DNA of 64,000 nucleotides from Trichuris trichiura. Its lineage: Eukaryota > Nematoda > Enoplea > Trichinellida > Trichuridae. The notes under the pieces are model-generated. The model saw nothing but the letters and a program-made list of their open reading frames with translations. It was not told the DNA's origin and did no database searches. The DNA lies in assembly GCA_037903355.1 (NCBI GenBank), contig JBAJFE010000014.1, positions 4,898,001 to 4,962,000 on the forward strand. The letters are read 5' to 3'. The translations under genes and the position numbers were made by a program. How positions within the stretch are numbered: position 1 is the first letter of the stretch; each line of letters opens with the position of its first letter. Of this stretch, positions 41,301 through 52,905 are shown piece after piece.

Positions 41301-44300
41301 TCCTATCCGTTCTTAATTAATGATTGCTTGAAAGTTGCGAAGTTTGCGGACATAATGTTTTTTTATCGCTCCGTGTAACTCATATTAGGATAATTGCAAA
41401 ACGAATCCTAGTGTTACTTATTACAAAGTGGCATATCTCATGACTACGACTGACTAAGTGAAATTTCACTCAACAGAAACGAACTCGTAAGTAGGATCTA
41501 CTTACTCGAGAAGAATTGTTATGCAAATTAGCCCTGATCGTTTGACTGTCGACTAAATAATACAAACAGCACGTACCTTGCGGTGTTAGCGAGTTCATAC
41601 AGAACCACAAACTTTCTTTGAACGTGAATTCTCGCTTCTCTGGATCATTCTCGTACTTTTCTTTGTTATTATGGTAGCTGTACGGACTGAATCGATCAAA
41701 TATCCAAATAAGAAAGCTTGTGAACAGGAAAGAACCCAGAATGCTTCCCCAAACCGGCAATTCCAAAACTGTAACAAATTTGAAGAACGAATCTTCTGGT
41801 TCTGATCGTTTCACCACTATAACTTCACCGCTCAAATCATAATGTGGAAATGTGAAGTCTACATAGCGTTCACGCAGAGCAGATGCCGTTATTCCAGACA
41901 CTGAGACGTCGGCAACCTGAATAAGCTTTTAATTAGTTGTTGCTCTTGATTTCTTGAAGATTATTTCTATTAGTAATAACTTTAGTAGCATTTTCACCTC
42001 ATATCATTCAACTTCATCTATCAAGGGAGTGCAGCGAGGTCCCTAACATTATAGTTAGCACCTTTGAAGCCTAGCATTCTGGTTCTGCGCTGAGAGAATG
42101 ACCTTATATCCACTATATGTAAGGCAACTGTCCTGATTAGAAGACAATTGAATTCGTTAAGGCGAACTTAAAAAGTAAATACAACATTTCATTGCGTTTT
42201 AGGACCGTTTCGTTCCATCAAGTGTTGCTTAGTCATTTTATAGTCATGAAACAAAGAGTGACCGTGCAGTAGTTGTCCATTCCAACTGCCTTTTCAATAT
42301 CCAGCTGTTGGCAACGGAATCAAGCAGTTTTTATAGGTCTGAGCAAACGTTCACCCGTTTGACGCTGTTGTCTATAACAAACTGATGAATAGTTTACCAA
42401 TCAGATCGTGTTTCTTGACTTGAGAAACAGTAAAAGAACCACGCTCTTTGAAAAGTAGTGAACCTTTAGTCGAGTTACAATAAAGACTTGTTGAACAACG
42501 CTCAGTTTTATGGAAGCGAGATCTAAAACTTGGATTCGAGCTGAGACAATTGAACAAAACCGTACTGCACACGAATTCAGGCGAGGTTTTGTCCTTTTTA
42601 CCAAACTGATAATCGCACAGCCCTACCTTAACATAAATAGCTATTAATAATTGAAGCTCATACTCCGTTTATGATATCTCCAATAATGCCATTCCATCTG
42701 CCTCTCTCGTTCATTGATCCAAAGAAGGTATCAGCAACTTCATACAACTCGTAGGTAAAATTAAGTTCCTTTTGCAACTCGTTTATAAGATCAATACTGT
42801 ATCCTTGAAGTCCCCATTCACCTTTTTCATTTTGATAGCTTTCGATGAATGGAGGTTGCTGAAAATATTGCCCATAAGGCAGTAAAAAACGCGTGAAACA
42901 AAACCTACCAAAACATAAGCAATCCGATAATGAGATTCTTTTGGCTTGTGCAGAAGCGTTGGGTAGAATAATTGCATACCGCTCTTCAGCGTATAATTGC
43001 CTATCTGAAACTTCACTATGCCCAACAAGTACAAATACTTGCGCATTGAGGCAAACCAGCTGAGACGTTTTGCAGTCTGAGTCGCTCTCTATCCAGAGTA
43101 GTTGCACGGGCATGTCTTGGAAATAACGATTATTCTCGTATGCGTGATATGGTCCAAAAGGTGCCATGGAACTTTCCTACGTACAAGGTAGTTAGTGGAA
43201 CGGATACGCTATGTTACGTCACGACAGTGCTAATCAGTCTGCACTGCTATGCGGAAGTTCTTCAGAATTAGTTGTAAAATTTATATGCCACTCGAAAGTA
43301 ATAAATAATAAGAACTCGGTTCATGATCACTGCTTCATCATGTTTTATTAAAATTTTATTAATTTGTTGATGCAGGACTAGCAAAAGATATTAATGTATA
43401 ACTTTTTCACCCCCCTGTTATTTTGTTTTATGCTCAGGTACTTTATGAGCTAGGAAACTTTGGTGGTTTTCTTCGTTTGATGGGTGTGATTTGAACGGCC
43501 TCGACTTTGCCGGTGGCATCATTCTTCTCAGCGGAAGTGTTTCAGGTCTTCAGTTCCTCAAGTTCATTCGCAGAAGGTTTTTCAAAACTGAAGCTTACGC
43601 CTTAACTCTGACAAACCCTACTCACTTAACAGGTACCGGGTGCTGTCCAAGAAGTCAACCTGCGTTGACAATAACGCTAAGTTTTACCTTAATCCGAAAG
43701 ACCCAGGCTCAGTTTTAGTTGTTTTTACCTCTGGCGGATTTTTTTCTTATCTTGGTATAGATTTTTAATTTTTTTGACAGGCCACGGAATATTATCACGT
43801 GTTGACGAACTTCTCTTCCGCGTCACGACTGCTGAACTTAAGCCGCAACAAAAAGCTGAACTAACTAGGCACCATCTAATACTTTGTCTGTGGCACACCG
43901 CTAGTCAGAATAATTACTTTAAAAGACGAAATTCATGGGACGTTTTACACGGGGTGCAATAGCGAAAGGACGATTTCTTGGAACCAAGAAAATTCGCCGT
44001 TCTCCCATTCCTCCAATTGTTTTTCCTCCTTTTTCAAAAATCCCCCCTTCCCTGATTTCTGTTGCACTTCCCTTCCCTCCGTTCTTTTAATATTGTTTAT
44101 CATTTAAAGTCTCTCAGGAATTCCGTCCTTTGAAGCAATTAGTCTGACTACAGATGTGCCGGCATACGTTGTGTCATTCCTTATGTGCTGAAGACGGGAA
44201 CCAGTAATTCCCAAAAGCTTCGCCAATTAAACATTTAACAGGTAGTACTTCCATACCAACATTATGATTAGTCTTTTACACTATAATTTCTCTACCTTTT

Positions 44301-46485
44301 CATGCCAGCTTTCCTTGGTAAATCACAGCGTTAGACAGAGAATGTAAAAATGCTGTTAATAAAAAGCTTGCTTACCTTTTGCAAAGCATCAGTGAGCCGG
44401 CGTGAGAAACTGGTACTCTCATTGTCAGACTTTGTCCAGTACAGAACATTTAAAGTCATGTTGGCAAACATTGAAGACGCACGCGCGATGTCATAATAAA
44501 ATGAAGTTACCGCCTGGAATTAGCAAGTTAGGCATTGTCGAGCAGATTAAGTTTTTTACATCAGGGAATGGAGTGTGTACTTCAGAGTTGTTTCGCTTTT
44601 GAGTTCGCCAGATAACAAAACTGTCAAGGTCTTCTATGTACTTCCTGTAGGATGGCCTCATCCACATGACAGATACATTCCACGAGTTACTTTGATAAGG
44701 GCAAGTGTCCTAAAATCAGCTGAGCAAATTTGAACAGGTAACACCACCATCTGAAAGTAAGTTATCTGGCAACAGATGGGTGCAGTGCCATTTTTTCTAG
44801 GAAACGGTTTGTCTCCTAGTTAAACGCGATAAAACGTCTCATAGCATAAGTTGAAGAGCATAAACAGTTTTGCCGGGCAAATGAAACTAACGGTTCGAAA
44901 ATGGAATGGCTGATAATGGTAGTATGGCTCAGAGAAAACAGAAGCTTTAGGGACCTCTAGGTCCAGTCTTCAGCGTGATAAATCCAGATAAGCGTACTTT
45001 TACGTCAAGCTATCACGCTGAAGACAGGACTCGGAAATCCTGAAAGTTCAGTTTGTCCACTTGCTTTTTTGTTTCAATAGAACACGCGTACCGCATCCTA
45101 TAATAATGGAAACTAATGGTATTAATCTATTAATACCCTTTCAAGGTGATAATAAAGGAGAAACCAAATTGCGATTGGGCTGTAATGCCATACGTACCAA
45201 CGTTAACACAATCCAAAAAATGCGTTCATCATAGGCATAAGATTCAACTTCGGACAGGTAATATTCAAGGAAAGACGTGTTTGACATCAGGACGATCACG
45301 ACGCTTTTCTTCGATTGTTTCGGCACTGCTGCTTCTACCTGTTGTCGTATTTTGGCTCCCACGGTTTCGATCATCTGGAATTCCGTTGCTAAACCTTGCT
45401 GAATGGTGAATAACTGGTCAATGTCTCTCACGAATGCTGCAATTAACAATTATCGTTATCTGGACAGATTTGCTTCTCTGCCTTATACCGTAGTAACTGT
45501 CGTGAAGGATAACCATTCTGCTTGGTTCAATTATGAAAAACAGTTGATGAAGACAGTTCATCAAAACAACGTCTGGAGAGAACAGCCGCAGATAGTTTTT
45601 AGAGGGAAATTCGACTACAATACACATAATAAATAAAATTCACCTTCAAAGTACGACATAATGCAAGCAGGGAGGCTTCAGAAAAAAGACATCCTATCTT
45701 TACTTTACGCGGTTGTCATTGTTGACTATATTAATATTATTTACAGAGCCCGAGAAACTAACAGAGTAGATTTTTCTAGGCTAGCTGAGAAAAACAATGG
45801 TATTGGACAAAAAAGTAATAACCATGGAGTTAAACAGAAATTTAGGCGCAATATTTTCTCATAAAGTGAGACTGCCTATTCTAGATCTGGCTAACGAAAC
45901 TTTATGATACGATTCATGCAAACCATCTGAAAAATAAAGCGTACTTTTAACCTGATAAGCTGTATAGATAACCAACTAAATTTATTACCAACTTTTTTTG
46001 GATCGAATTGAATAATTCCTGGCATGACTTGGATGAGAGGTACACCATCTTTCGCAAACGCTCTCAGGTTGTTAATCCACTTTTGTGACAACGCAAGGCT
46101 AATTATGATTGAAGGTTTCTTCCTAGTGGTGTTTAACGCTGAAAGCATTTTCATTTCATTCGAAAAAGCATGTAGAAGCAACCATGATCTCACCCTGCTC
46201 TCCCAGCCCACGAGTGTCCTTCTCGTCAACGCTTATGGTCATAACATGTTCTTGGATTTTCATGTATTCAAATAGTTCATTAAAAATCTCCAAATGCACC
46301 TGCTGCCCCGGAGAATCAGAGAAAAGCACTAAAATTAAGGCGCAGACATGTAACGCTGCCGGTAAAGCAAAACTTTTACGAATCGTTTGACCAACACAGG
46401 AACAGGTTAACGGGCTCGCTTTGTATTTAAACGCCGTTAAGCGTATTTCCAATGATAATTATACGAATAAATACCTCTGCGGCAT
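38312..46485 (-). CDS. Ir25a: IR25a-type ionotropic receptor (832 aa)
   Basis: This is a ligand-gated cation channel subunit of the variant glutamate receptor family; in arthropods IR25a is a broad co-receptor for chemo-, thermo- and hygrosensation. Fourteen exons fit in phase: 46475-46485 (tentative), 46194-46372, 45989-46138, 45198-45436, 44560-44709, 44376-44513, 43057-43176, 42909-43004, 42664-42858, 41577-41916, 40609-40858, 39459-39655, 38876-39008, 38312-38612. It has a signal peptide (MPQSFALPAALHVCALILV) and an amino-terminal domain to about residue 360. Ligand-binding S1 follows (QPPFIESYQNEKGEWGLQGY; conserved Arg441 in ALRERYVDF). M1 is about 480-498, the pore loop is SLTPQGGG, and M3 carries SYTANLAAFLTVS (567-579). 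S2 shows AKLAVWDYPVSDQF, and M4 is about 775-797. The wording TWWLFGFIIIASYTANLAAF and the retained amino-terminal domain place it with IR25a rather than AMPA/kainate receptors. The first 11-nt coding exon is the weakest part. Confidence 0.9.
44939..45051. mobile_element. Small foldback element inside an IR25a-type intron
   Basis: Inverted arms 44939-44980 and 45010-45051 each contain a stem-loop module: on minus 44943-44973 (CTGAAGAC, stem GGACC/GGTCC) and on plus 45018-45048 (CTGAAGAC, stem AGGA/TCCT, GAAAG). The stems differ between the arms although the flanking boxes agree. It lies in the intron between exons 44560-44709 and 45198-45436. Confidence 0.6.
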
Positions 46486-49400
46486 CTGCTGTAACGAAAA
46501 CAGATGGCCCTCAACATCTTTTCAACGCACCCTGTAACATTCCTGATTCAGTATTTTCACATTTTATTTACAATGGAATGCCCTTTTCCGTGCTTTGCTA
46601 CAATGGAGTAATTTAACCCCACTGAGCAACAAATTAAAGTGCTCGTTTCATTAAAACATCGCCATTCTGAAAATATAGCTCTTTTTAGCAGTTTCTTTGA
46701 ATTCTCATACGTCTGTACGGCTCATGGTCATTTATTGAAGTTTTAAATGACCAAGCCTACAGGACATCCCTGCCCTGTTATCAGTCCTGTTTAGTATGAA
46801 ATGATGACATTTTATGCTGAGCAGACCAATAACAGCGATGTTCCGAAAAGTTCTTGAAACATTGTAAACAGCTTCATCCGTACAAACTGCGAAATGTTCA
46901 AACATTATTCACCTTTTAAAAATGTCATCCATCTCTTAATGTGGATACTGTCAGCCTTATGGCCACAGTCTTCCTTCCAACAGGTTAAGGGGAAAGGTCT
47001 TAACGAAAGAATAAATTCTATGTGCTTTAAAATCCTGTATCGCTTGTTCATCACCAGTGAAAGTCAGAATTCTTTCGGTCATTATCTGTCCACTTACAGA
47101 AACTGTGCCTTTGTTTTTCGGCTGCATACGGTGTTTGTTGCATCAAACGAAGCTTTCAGAACAAGTCAATTTTGAAAGGCTATACTTATAGATAAATGTT
47201 CTACAACAAAGACAAAATGCCGTACTTTCCTTTAATGACCCTCTACGTTCTGCGTTCCTGCTAGAAATAATCCTGTATTTATCTACCTACTGCAATTCGC
47301 ACTTGATTTACTTGAAACGGCTTCGCTCAGAGTAGTCCCAGCCTACGGATTTAATAAAAGGTATATTGTACAATAAACGTTCAACCTATCAGTATCCCGA
47401 TGACGTCTTAACAGATTTGGAGATTCCGTGATATTTAAAACCAAGACTGCCACAACTCTTTCCAGACATTGTAGGTCATTTGTTTTAATCGATTACAATA
47501 GATGGCTCATAAAATACAGAGAAAATGCAATGCGAACTTGCCTACCTATGGTTTTCCATTGTTCCGCGCTTTCGACGTTATGAGTCCATTGAATCAGAAG
47601 ATATAACAGAAAAGAGAAATTGCATCTAGTCAGAAAGCTGGGATATACTAGTATGCCATTCATACTTGATGAGACACTATCACGAACTGCGTCGCTGTAC
47701 TTGAGCAACCTTATTTGCCCCAGAGCCTAAGGTCACCAACTATCAGCTTCGCATGAAAGCAACACGATCCATACGTGCAAGGTGCTTGATTTACTTCTTG
47801 CGGTCAATAAGCTGCATGCATAATTGCTTCTACATGGTCGCTGTTTAACTGTGTTTACCATGAAATGAGATCATAAAAGTTTCATTTGTTTGGAGAGGAC
47901 AGAGAACATTTGGTGCCCCATTAAGAAGAATGCTTTTCAATGGTCAACAGCCATTACTGACATTACGTTTCCTTTGGATGCCTATAAAGTGATCGTTTCG
48001 GTCAGGTGACAGCTAAGCATGTCAGCGGAGGTCCACCTCTGCGCAATTGATTTTCTTTATTACTAACGTGTCCTCTAAATAATTATATGCAATTGGTTTT
48101 GTTCAATATTTTTTCTCCAATCCAGCGAACACTTAAGTTGAAGGCAGCTTAACTGGCAAAACATCAGAAAACTTACAATTGGCGCATTTCCTTTTTGAAG
48201 ACAGGTTTGTGTACTTTTTCTCACGTCTCTTCTTTGTGTGTTAGTGCTGGAAGTAGCCTGGTTGCTTCCGTTGACCTCAAAGTCAGCGGACTTTGGTGCA
48301 TTTAGTCTGAAAGCTCATTTTCACCCACTTAAAGTAAAATCTAGGGATGATATACATCCATGCAAAATGTCCCTATTAACAAGTAGATCATTCTTAATAG
48401 AACCCGTACCGCGGTAAACAGTCGGTTAAATTAAGTCTGCACTACTGCAGGAAGGGAGATTTGATCAGGAGAGCGTAATGCTAAGAAACGAAATGTGCCT
48501 ATAACATAAAGTTTGCGTACATTGTTTGAGAGTGCCAACAGTGTCTACGAAAGCTACTAAAACTAACGATTTAGTGTACGTGAATAAACAAAGGTGTTTA
48601 GTTCGTTAATTATCATTCTGGAAAATAAATTGTTGGTTCAAATCTCTTAATGAAAAATGGATTCTTACTAAACGATTAGTTATTTTTTATGTTAACAGGG
48701 ACGCACTAAATGGGTGCAGCAGAAACCGATGTCAGCTATACCAACTGTGCTTTCTACACTCCATTGTCTCCACATGTCGCAGGAAACTAAAGATCACAGT
48801 GTCAAAGACTTTATTGCCGAGTAGTAAACACTTTCAAAAAAAAAGAAATTAGGTTTCTAATTGCGTTATTTTCATAAAACGCTAAATCTTGCAATCAACT
48901 TCTCTTGTACTTGGCTTTCCAGTTCCATTTGTTTGATCTTGCCACAAAATAATGAATTGCTTGGGTTAACGGATAAACGAATAGATTAAATATTAATAAA
49001 CCATTCTTGTTTTGTTCAGCTCGATATGGTCGTTATTAACGCTGTCAACCAGTCTATTCCGTAGAAAACTTTGGTGAACTTAAATATCTGCCAAGAACCC
49101 TATTCTTCATTTACTAGAAGACTGAAACTTGCAAGTGCAGTCAGTTTTATGGTAAATGATCTCATGTTTTTCGCGTCAAACTAAATTTTTCTTACAACTG
49201 AAACCGACGGCCAAAACATAAAATAACTTGTACCTATTTTCACATTTCATCCGGCGCCCTTCCAGTGGTCTTTGGATTACATATCACAACTTGAAATTTT
49301 TCTGTAGTTGCCATAAAACTCAAAATGGAATATTTAGTCAGAATTCTAAATTCAGAAGAATCTACCGAAATCAAAATGTTGTCAAACAGTATGCCGCGAT

Positions 49401-50975
49401 ACAGAAAAATCTTTCGTGAAAGGAGAAGTCGTCGGTACGACGAACTTGAGTGTAGCTAAAATTGTGTCAACAGCCAATACGTCCTTACTCTCAACACTGT
49501 TATCCTTGCTGATGCTCCTGTGCGCTGTACTGACGTGCACAAGGCTTCTTTTATCTTCTCTTTAAACGGAACAATCAATCTGTGCAGCCACTTCTTGGCT
49601 TCAAAAAATATGAGCAGGGCGATGGATGTTACGCAACGGTAAATGGTTTCAAAGCTTGTTCCATCGAGGTTAAAGGAATCAGTGACTGCTTTCCACCCTT
49701 CGTGCATCGTGGCCTCGCCGTCGCCGGTCCACAGCATTTCTGCATGCTTAAACTTCGCTCAATTAACCACCCGAGATGGAAACATGCAAATCTATCGTTC
49801 AAGATGGACGCCTGTACCATGTTTGGAGCAATTATTATTGGAACAGTTACAATCAACTATGTTTACATAGCATTAAAGAGGATGACGAACGCATTATCAT
49901 TGTACGGTTGATTCCTCAATTTCCAAAACGCGTGGCAGTTACGAAATATATGAAGGTAGATGAGGCTTCTTGTAACTAGTTTTGCTTACTCTTTTCAGCC
50001 AAACTGAAAGCCGTCGTCAAGAGCACTCTGTACAATCGCACTACAAAATTTCAATACTTGTAACCAGATTTTTAGACTGTTCTGATAATGGGCGAATACG
50101 TGCTACTTCCGTTTTCGATCAGCAGGATTTCGGTTGCTGCTTCCCTATAAGTTTTGTGCTGCGCCTAATAAAATATATAAAACTTAATGTATCACCTTGG
50201 AACACAAACACAAAGCTTTAAATGCTTTTCTACTTGCACTGCATTAGGCCAACCAAAGAAAGCTGCATTTGGCTTTCCAGGTAAACTGTAATTTTCAAAC
50301 TCCCGTAATCGCTCTACAATTTCCTCATTGCTTTGCGCCCAGAAGAATAATTAACTTTTTTTTGAATATTAATTAATACGAAATATCATAAGATATGCTC
50401 ACAACAGGAATCGTTGCTCTGCGCACAGCAAAAGAGCCCAAGTTGCTTTTCTTTGCACTATCATCAACTTCCGAATATTTACTGCAGCGTGCATTCTCAA
50501 TCATTAGCATTCCAAAACAGCAGTCCAAACTGAGGGTGTCGTCCGCGAACGTTACTGTTGTTTGATCTAAAACGCAAAAAGATGGCTTAATAAAACGTAA
50601 CCGCCGGTATTAATCTGAAGTGGTACTGTAAGTTGAAAATTACAACGCTCATAGCAGATTCTTGAATACTGTTCTAGTCCGCTTCTTTACTGCCTTCAAC
50701 AACTTTGCATTGTCCAGAAACATTAGAGAGATAATAAACACGTTCAGAAAGAATACATTTTCAAAATAATAAGCGCAATAATACCAAGATATAGTCAGCA
50801 AATCGTACAGGCACTGGTTGGTCAACGTACGCCTTCTACTACCTTATACGAATAGTTATTAAACAGAAATGGTGCTTTCCAAGAAAAGTAGTTGCTAAAT
50901 TAGAAGCTGCCAGAATAATTTGTGCTCAAAAAGCAAAACATGCTGATAAAGGAATTCAACATGCCTTTTGAGGGC
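46486..50975. other. Intergenic stretch, no recognised gene
   Basis: No homologous gene was recognised in 4.5 kb. A patch at 49456-49980 has overlapping open frames on both strands (minus: MLWTGDGEATMHEGWKAVTD) and somewhat higher GC than its surroundings, but no domain was identified. It could be a transposon scrap. Confidence 0.4.
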
Positions 50976-51812
50976 TTAAGAATGGGAACGGGCGAGCCAA
51001 CGAGGGCTTCTACTTCGTCTCCGTTGGAATGAACCTGAGCGAGATCTACGACGAAATCGTCGTGGTGAAGGTGGGCGCCAATAGCGAGGACGTGGTGGAG
51101 AGCGGCGGCGACGAGGAGGAGAGAAACGGCGTGCCACCCTTGGATACAAAACAGGTGCCACTGTAACTCTTTGCCCGTCAACTTGGGCTCCATGCATAAA
51201 CTTTTGTGCTTTCAGTAAATCATCGTTTTTCTCATACTCCAAATAGGCAAAACCACGATTGATGCCTAATCCTGTTAACGGCAAATGAACGGTCTTCAGT
51301 GGTCCATACACAGAAAATATCTCTACAAGATGGTCCTTGTTCACATTTCGTGTTAGATGTCCAACATGTATTCGTGTCGGCTTTGGAGATGCGCTTCGAT
51401 CACGGTCTCTTCTTGAATCATCTTTTTTGCGACGATCTCCCATGTCAGCAACTTCAACTCCTGATCCGTCGTACGCGTCTACCTGTTCACGATGTCGCTC
51501 TTCTTTTCCATTCTGGTCAACATCATGAGGTTTGGATCGCCGAGGGGATGGACGTCTATTGGATCGGTTTGGTCGCCTCTCTGGGCTTGAGGATGTTCGG
51601 CCGCCGGCTGCTTGCTTCTTTCGCGATTCCTCCAAAACACCGCGGCTACTAGAAGCTACGGAAGAGGCAGACGACCTCGTTCCACTCGACGAACGAGAAG
51701 AATCACTCGTTTCACTACTTCCCGTTTCTGAATCTGAGGAGCTACCACTGCCGGAATTGCTGCTTGCATTTGATGCAGAATCTTTACTTTCATGTCTGCT
51801 AACGCTTGCCAT
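50976..51812 (-). CDS. RNPS1: RNPS1: RNA-binding protein with serine-rich domain (278 aa)
   Basis: RNPS1 is a nuclear SR-related protein that associates with the exon junction complex and the ASAP/PSAP assemblies and influences splicing and mRNA surveillance. The protein has a Ser-rich N-terminal region (residues 5-60, strings of S with E/D and R), then a basic Arg/Ser segment. One RRM follows at about 146-225 (PTRIHVGHLTRNVNKDHLVE, then GFAYLEYEKNDD). The C-terminal Arg/Ser/Pro-rich tail is RRFSPPRRRRSPPRPRYW and more RS repeats. The order and the LTRNV.KDH..EIFS.YG signature match the family. The start is the ATG at 51810-51812 (MASVSRHESKDS); the frame extends a few codons upstream from a non-ATG codon. 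The coding region appears to be intronless, which is unusual beside its intron-rich neighbours. Antisense frames over it are shadows. Confidence 0.93.
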   Translation of the reverse strand: MASVSRHESKDSASNASSNSGSGSSSDSETGSSETSDSSRSSSGTRSSASSVASSSRGVLEESRKKQAAGGRTSSSPERRPNRSNRRPSPRRSKPHDVDQNGKEERHREQVDAYDGSGVEVADMGDRRKKDDSRRDRDRSASPKPTRIHVGHLTRNVNKDHLVEIFSVYGPLKTVHLPLTGLGINRGFAYLEYEKNDDLLKAQKFMHGAQVDGQRVTVAPVLYPRVARRFSPPRRRRSPPRPRYWRPPSPRRFRRRSRSGSFQRRRSRSPRWLARSHS

Positions 51813-51998
51813 TTCAGGTCTTGATACAATCAAAAAATACTTTTCACTTGCTACCCTTGCTACAGTATACTTATACTCATGTTCAAACTCACCATCGGCA
51901 GCGCTGTTCTACTGACTTTGGTGTATGGTGTTTTTACATATCTAAGAAGAAAAAGAATGAAACTAGGGTTTTTAGCAACAACCGTAATCAAAAAAGTA

Positions 51999-52445
51999 TT
52001 AGCTCTTTGAAGCTTCTGTTCTATTCCACTGACTAAATATGGAAACCAATCTTTGCTTTTGCATTCGCAACGTCAAACTCGTGTTCTGCGTTCGCTTATA
52101 AAAGCAAGGATTTGATCTTTTCTCTTCGCTGTGTGAGAAATGCGGGCTTCTTTTTAGCAAGCATGTTGGTGATTCTGTTTTTCCCTTATTGGTAAATGTT
52201 GCGGCCATTTTATCATCTTTACGTAAGCCTGTACCAAAATATGTCTTATGTGTTAGCTTGTGCTTACGTAAGGGCAGAATAAGATGTTCGGCAAACATAC
52301 TGTATGACGGTATGTCGGATAAGAAATAAAATCCCAATATTGTATTGAAGAACCCGTGAGAAAAATAAGCAGCATTCGCAGGAACTTCTGCGTAGTGAAC
52401 GTAGTTTAATTTCACACTTTTTGGACCTTTCCATTTGCCGCGCAT
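51999..52445 (-). CDS. Possible small protein of unknown function (up to 148 aa)
   Basis: I do not recognise this. An open frame from the ATG at 52443-52445 begins MRGKWKGPKSVKLNYVHYAE, basic at its start, then has a hydrophobic stretch (FFNTILGFYFLSDIP) and a basic, Ser/Lys-rich remainder. It lies in the same orientation between RNPS1 (186 bp beyond its stop) and the APL-1 gene (460 bp upstream of it). Two candidate small introns exist. One (donor TTAC|GTAAGC, acceptor GGTACAG) is 39 nt and in phase. Another would switch to a frame ending AKKKPAFLTQRREKIKSLLL. The real C-terminus is therefore uncertain. A short mitochondrial or ribosome-linked protein is conceivable but not shown. Confidence 0.35.
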   Translation of the reverse strand: MRGKWKGPKSVKLNYVHYAEVPANAAYFSHGFFNTILGFYFLSDIPSYSMFAEHLILPLRKHKLTHKTYFGTGLRKDDKMAATFTNKGKTESPTCLLKRSPHFSHSEEKRSNPCFYKRTQNTSLTLRMQKQRLVSIFSQWNRTEASKS

Positions 52446-52905
52446 GGTTAGACCCAAACACTTAATTTCCCGAACTTGCTTCCCGCGACTAAGCTTCTCC
52501 GCTAGCTGATATTAAAAGCTTCGTGTTTTTGTTGCTTAACGCCATTTTGGAGCATGAGGCTCACTGTTGCATTTGGGTAGACTATTTGTCATAATTTTCG
52601 CGAAAATTGGTGTCGCTTATGTGTTTTTGCTAATTAAACGGTTCACCACAATCGGCGTAAACTGTTACGACGTGCCATCATATTAGCTGCGTGAAGATGG
52701 AACAGAAAAGCTAACAATAGTCTTATTATTTGAACAACAAAGCGTAGCAATTTCTACAAAGTCTAGATGGTCTGTAACTGTTGGCATATGAAATAGCGGA
52801 ATAAAACAACTGGCGTAAATAAGTAGTTGAATAGGAGAGCAAGAGTAATTCATTTTAAGGTACCCTGACATGTAAGCGAAACGCTAACTAGCAGACAGGG
52901 ACCTC

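Noticed and set aside
42658..43167. One continuous 169-codon exon in the IR25a-type gene
   Set aside because: Two introns (42859-42908 and 43005-43056) restore the ligand-binding sequence and phase; the unbroken frame contains intron-derived residues.
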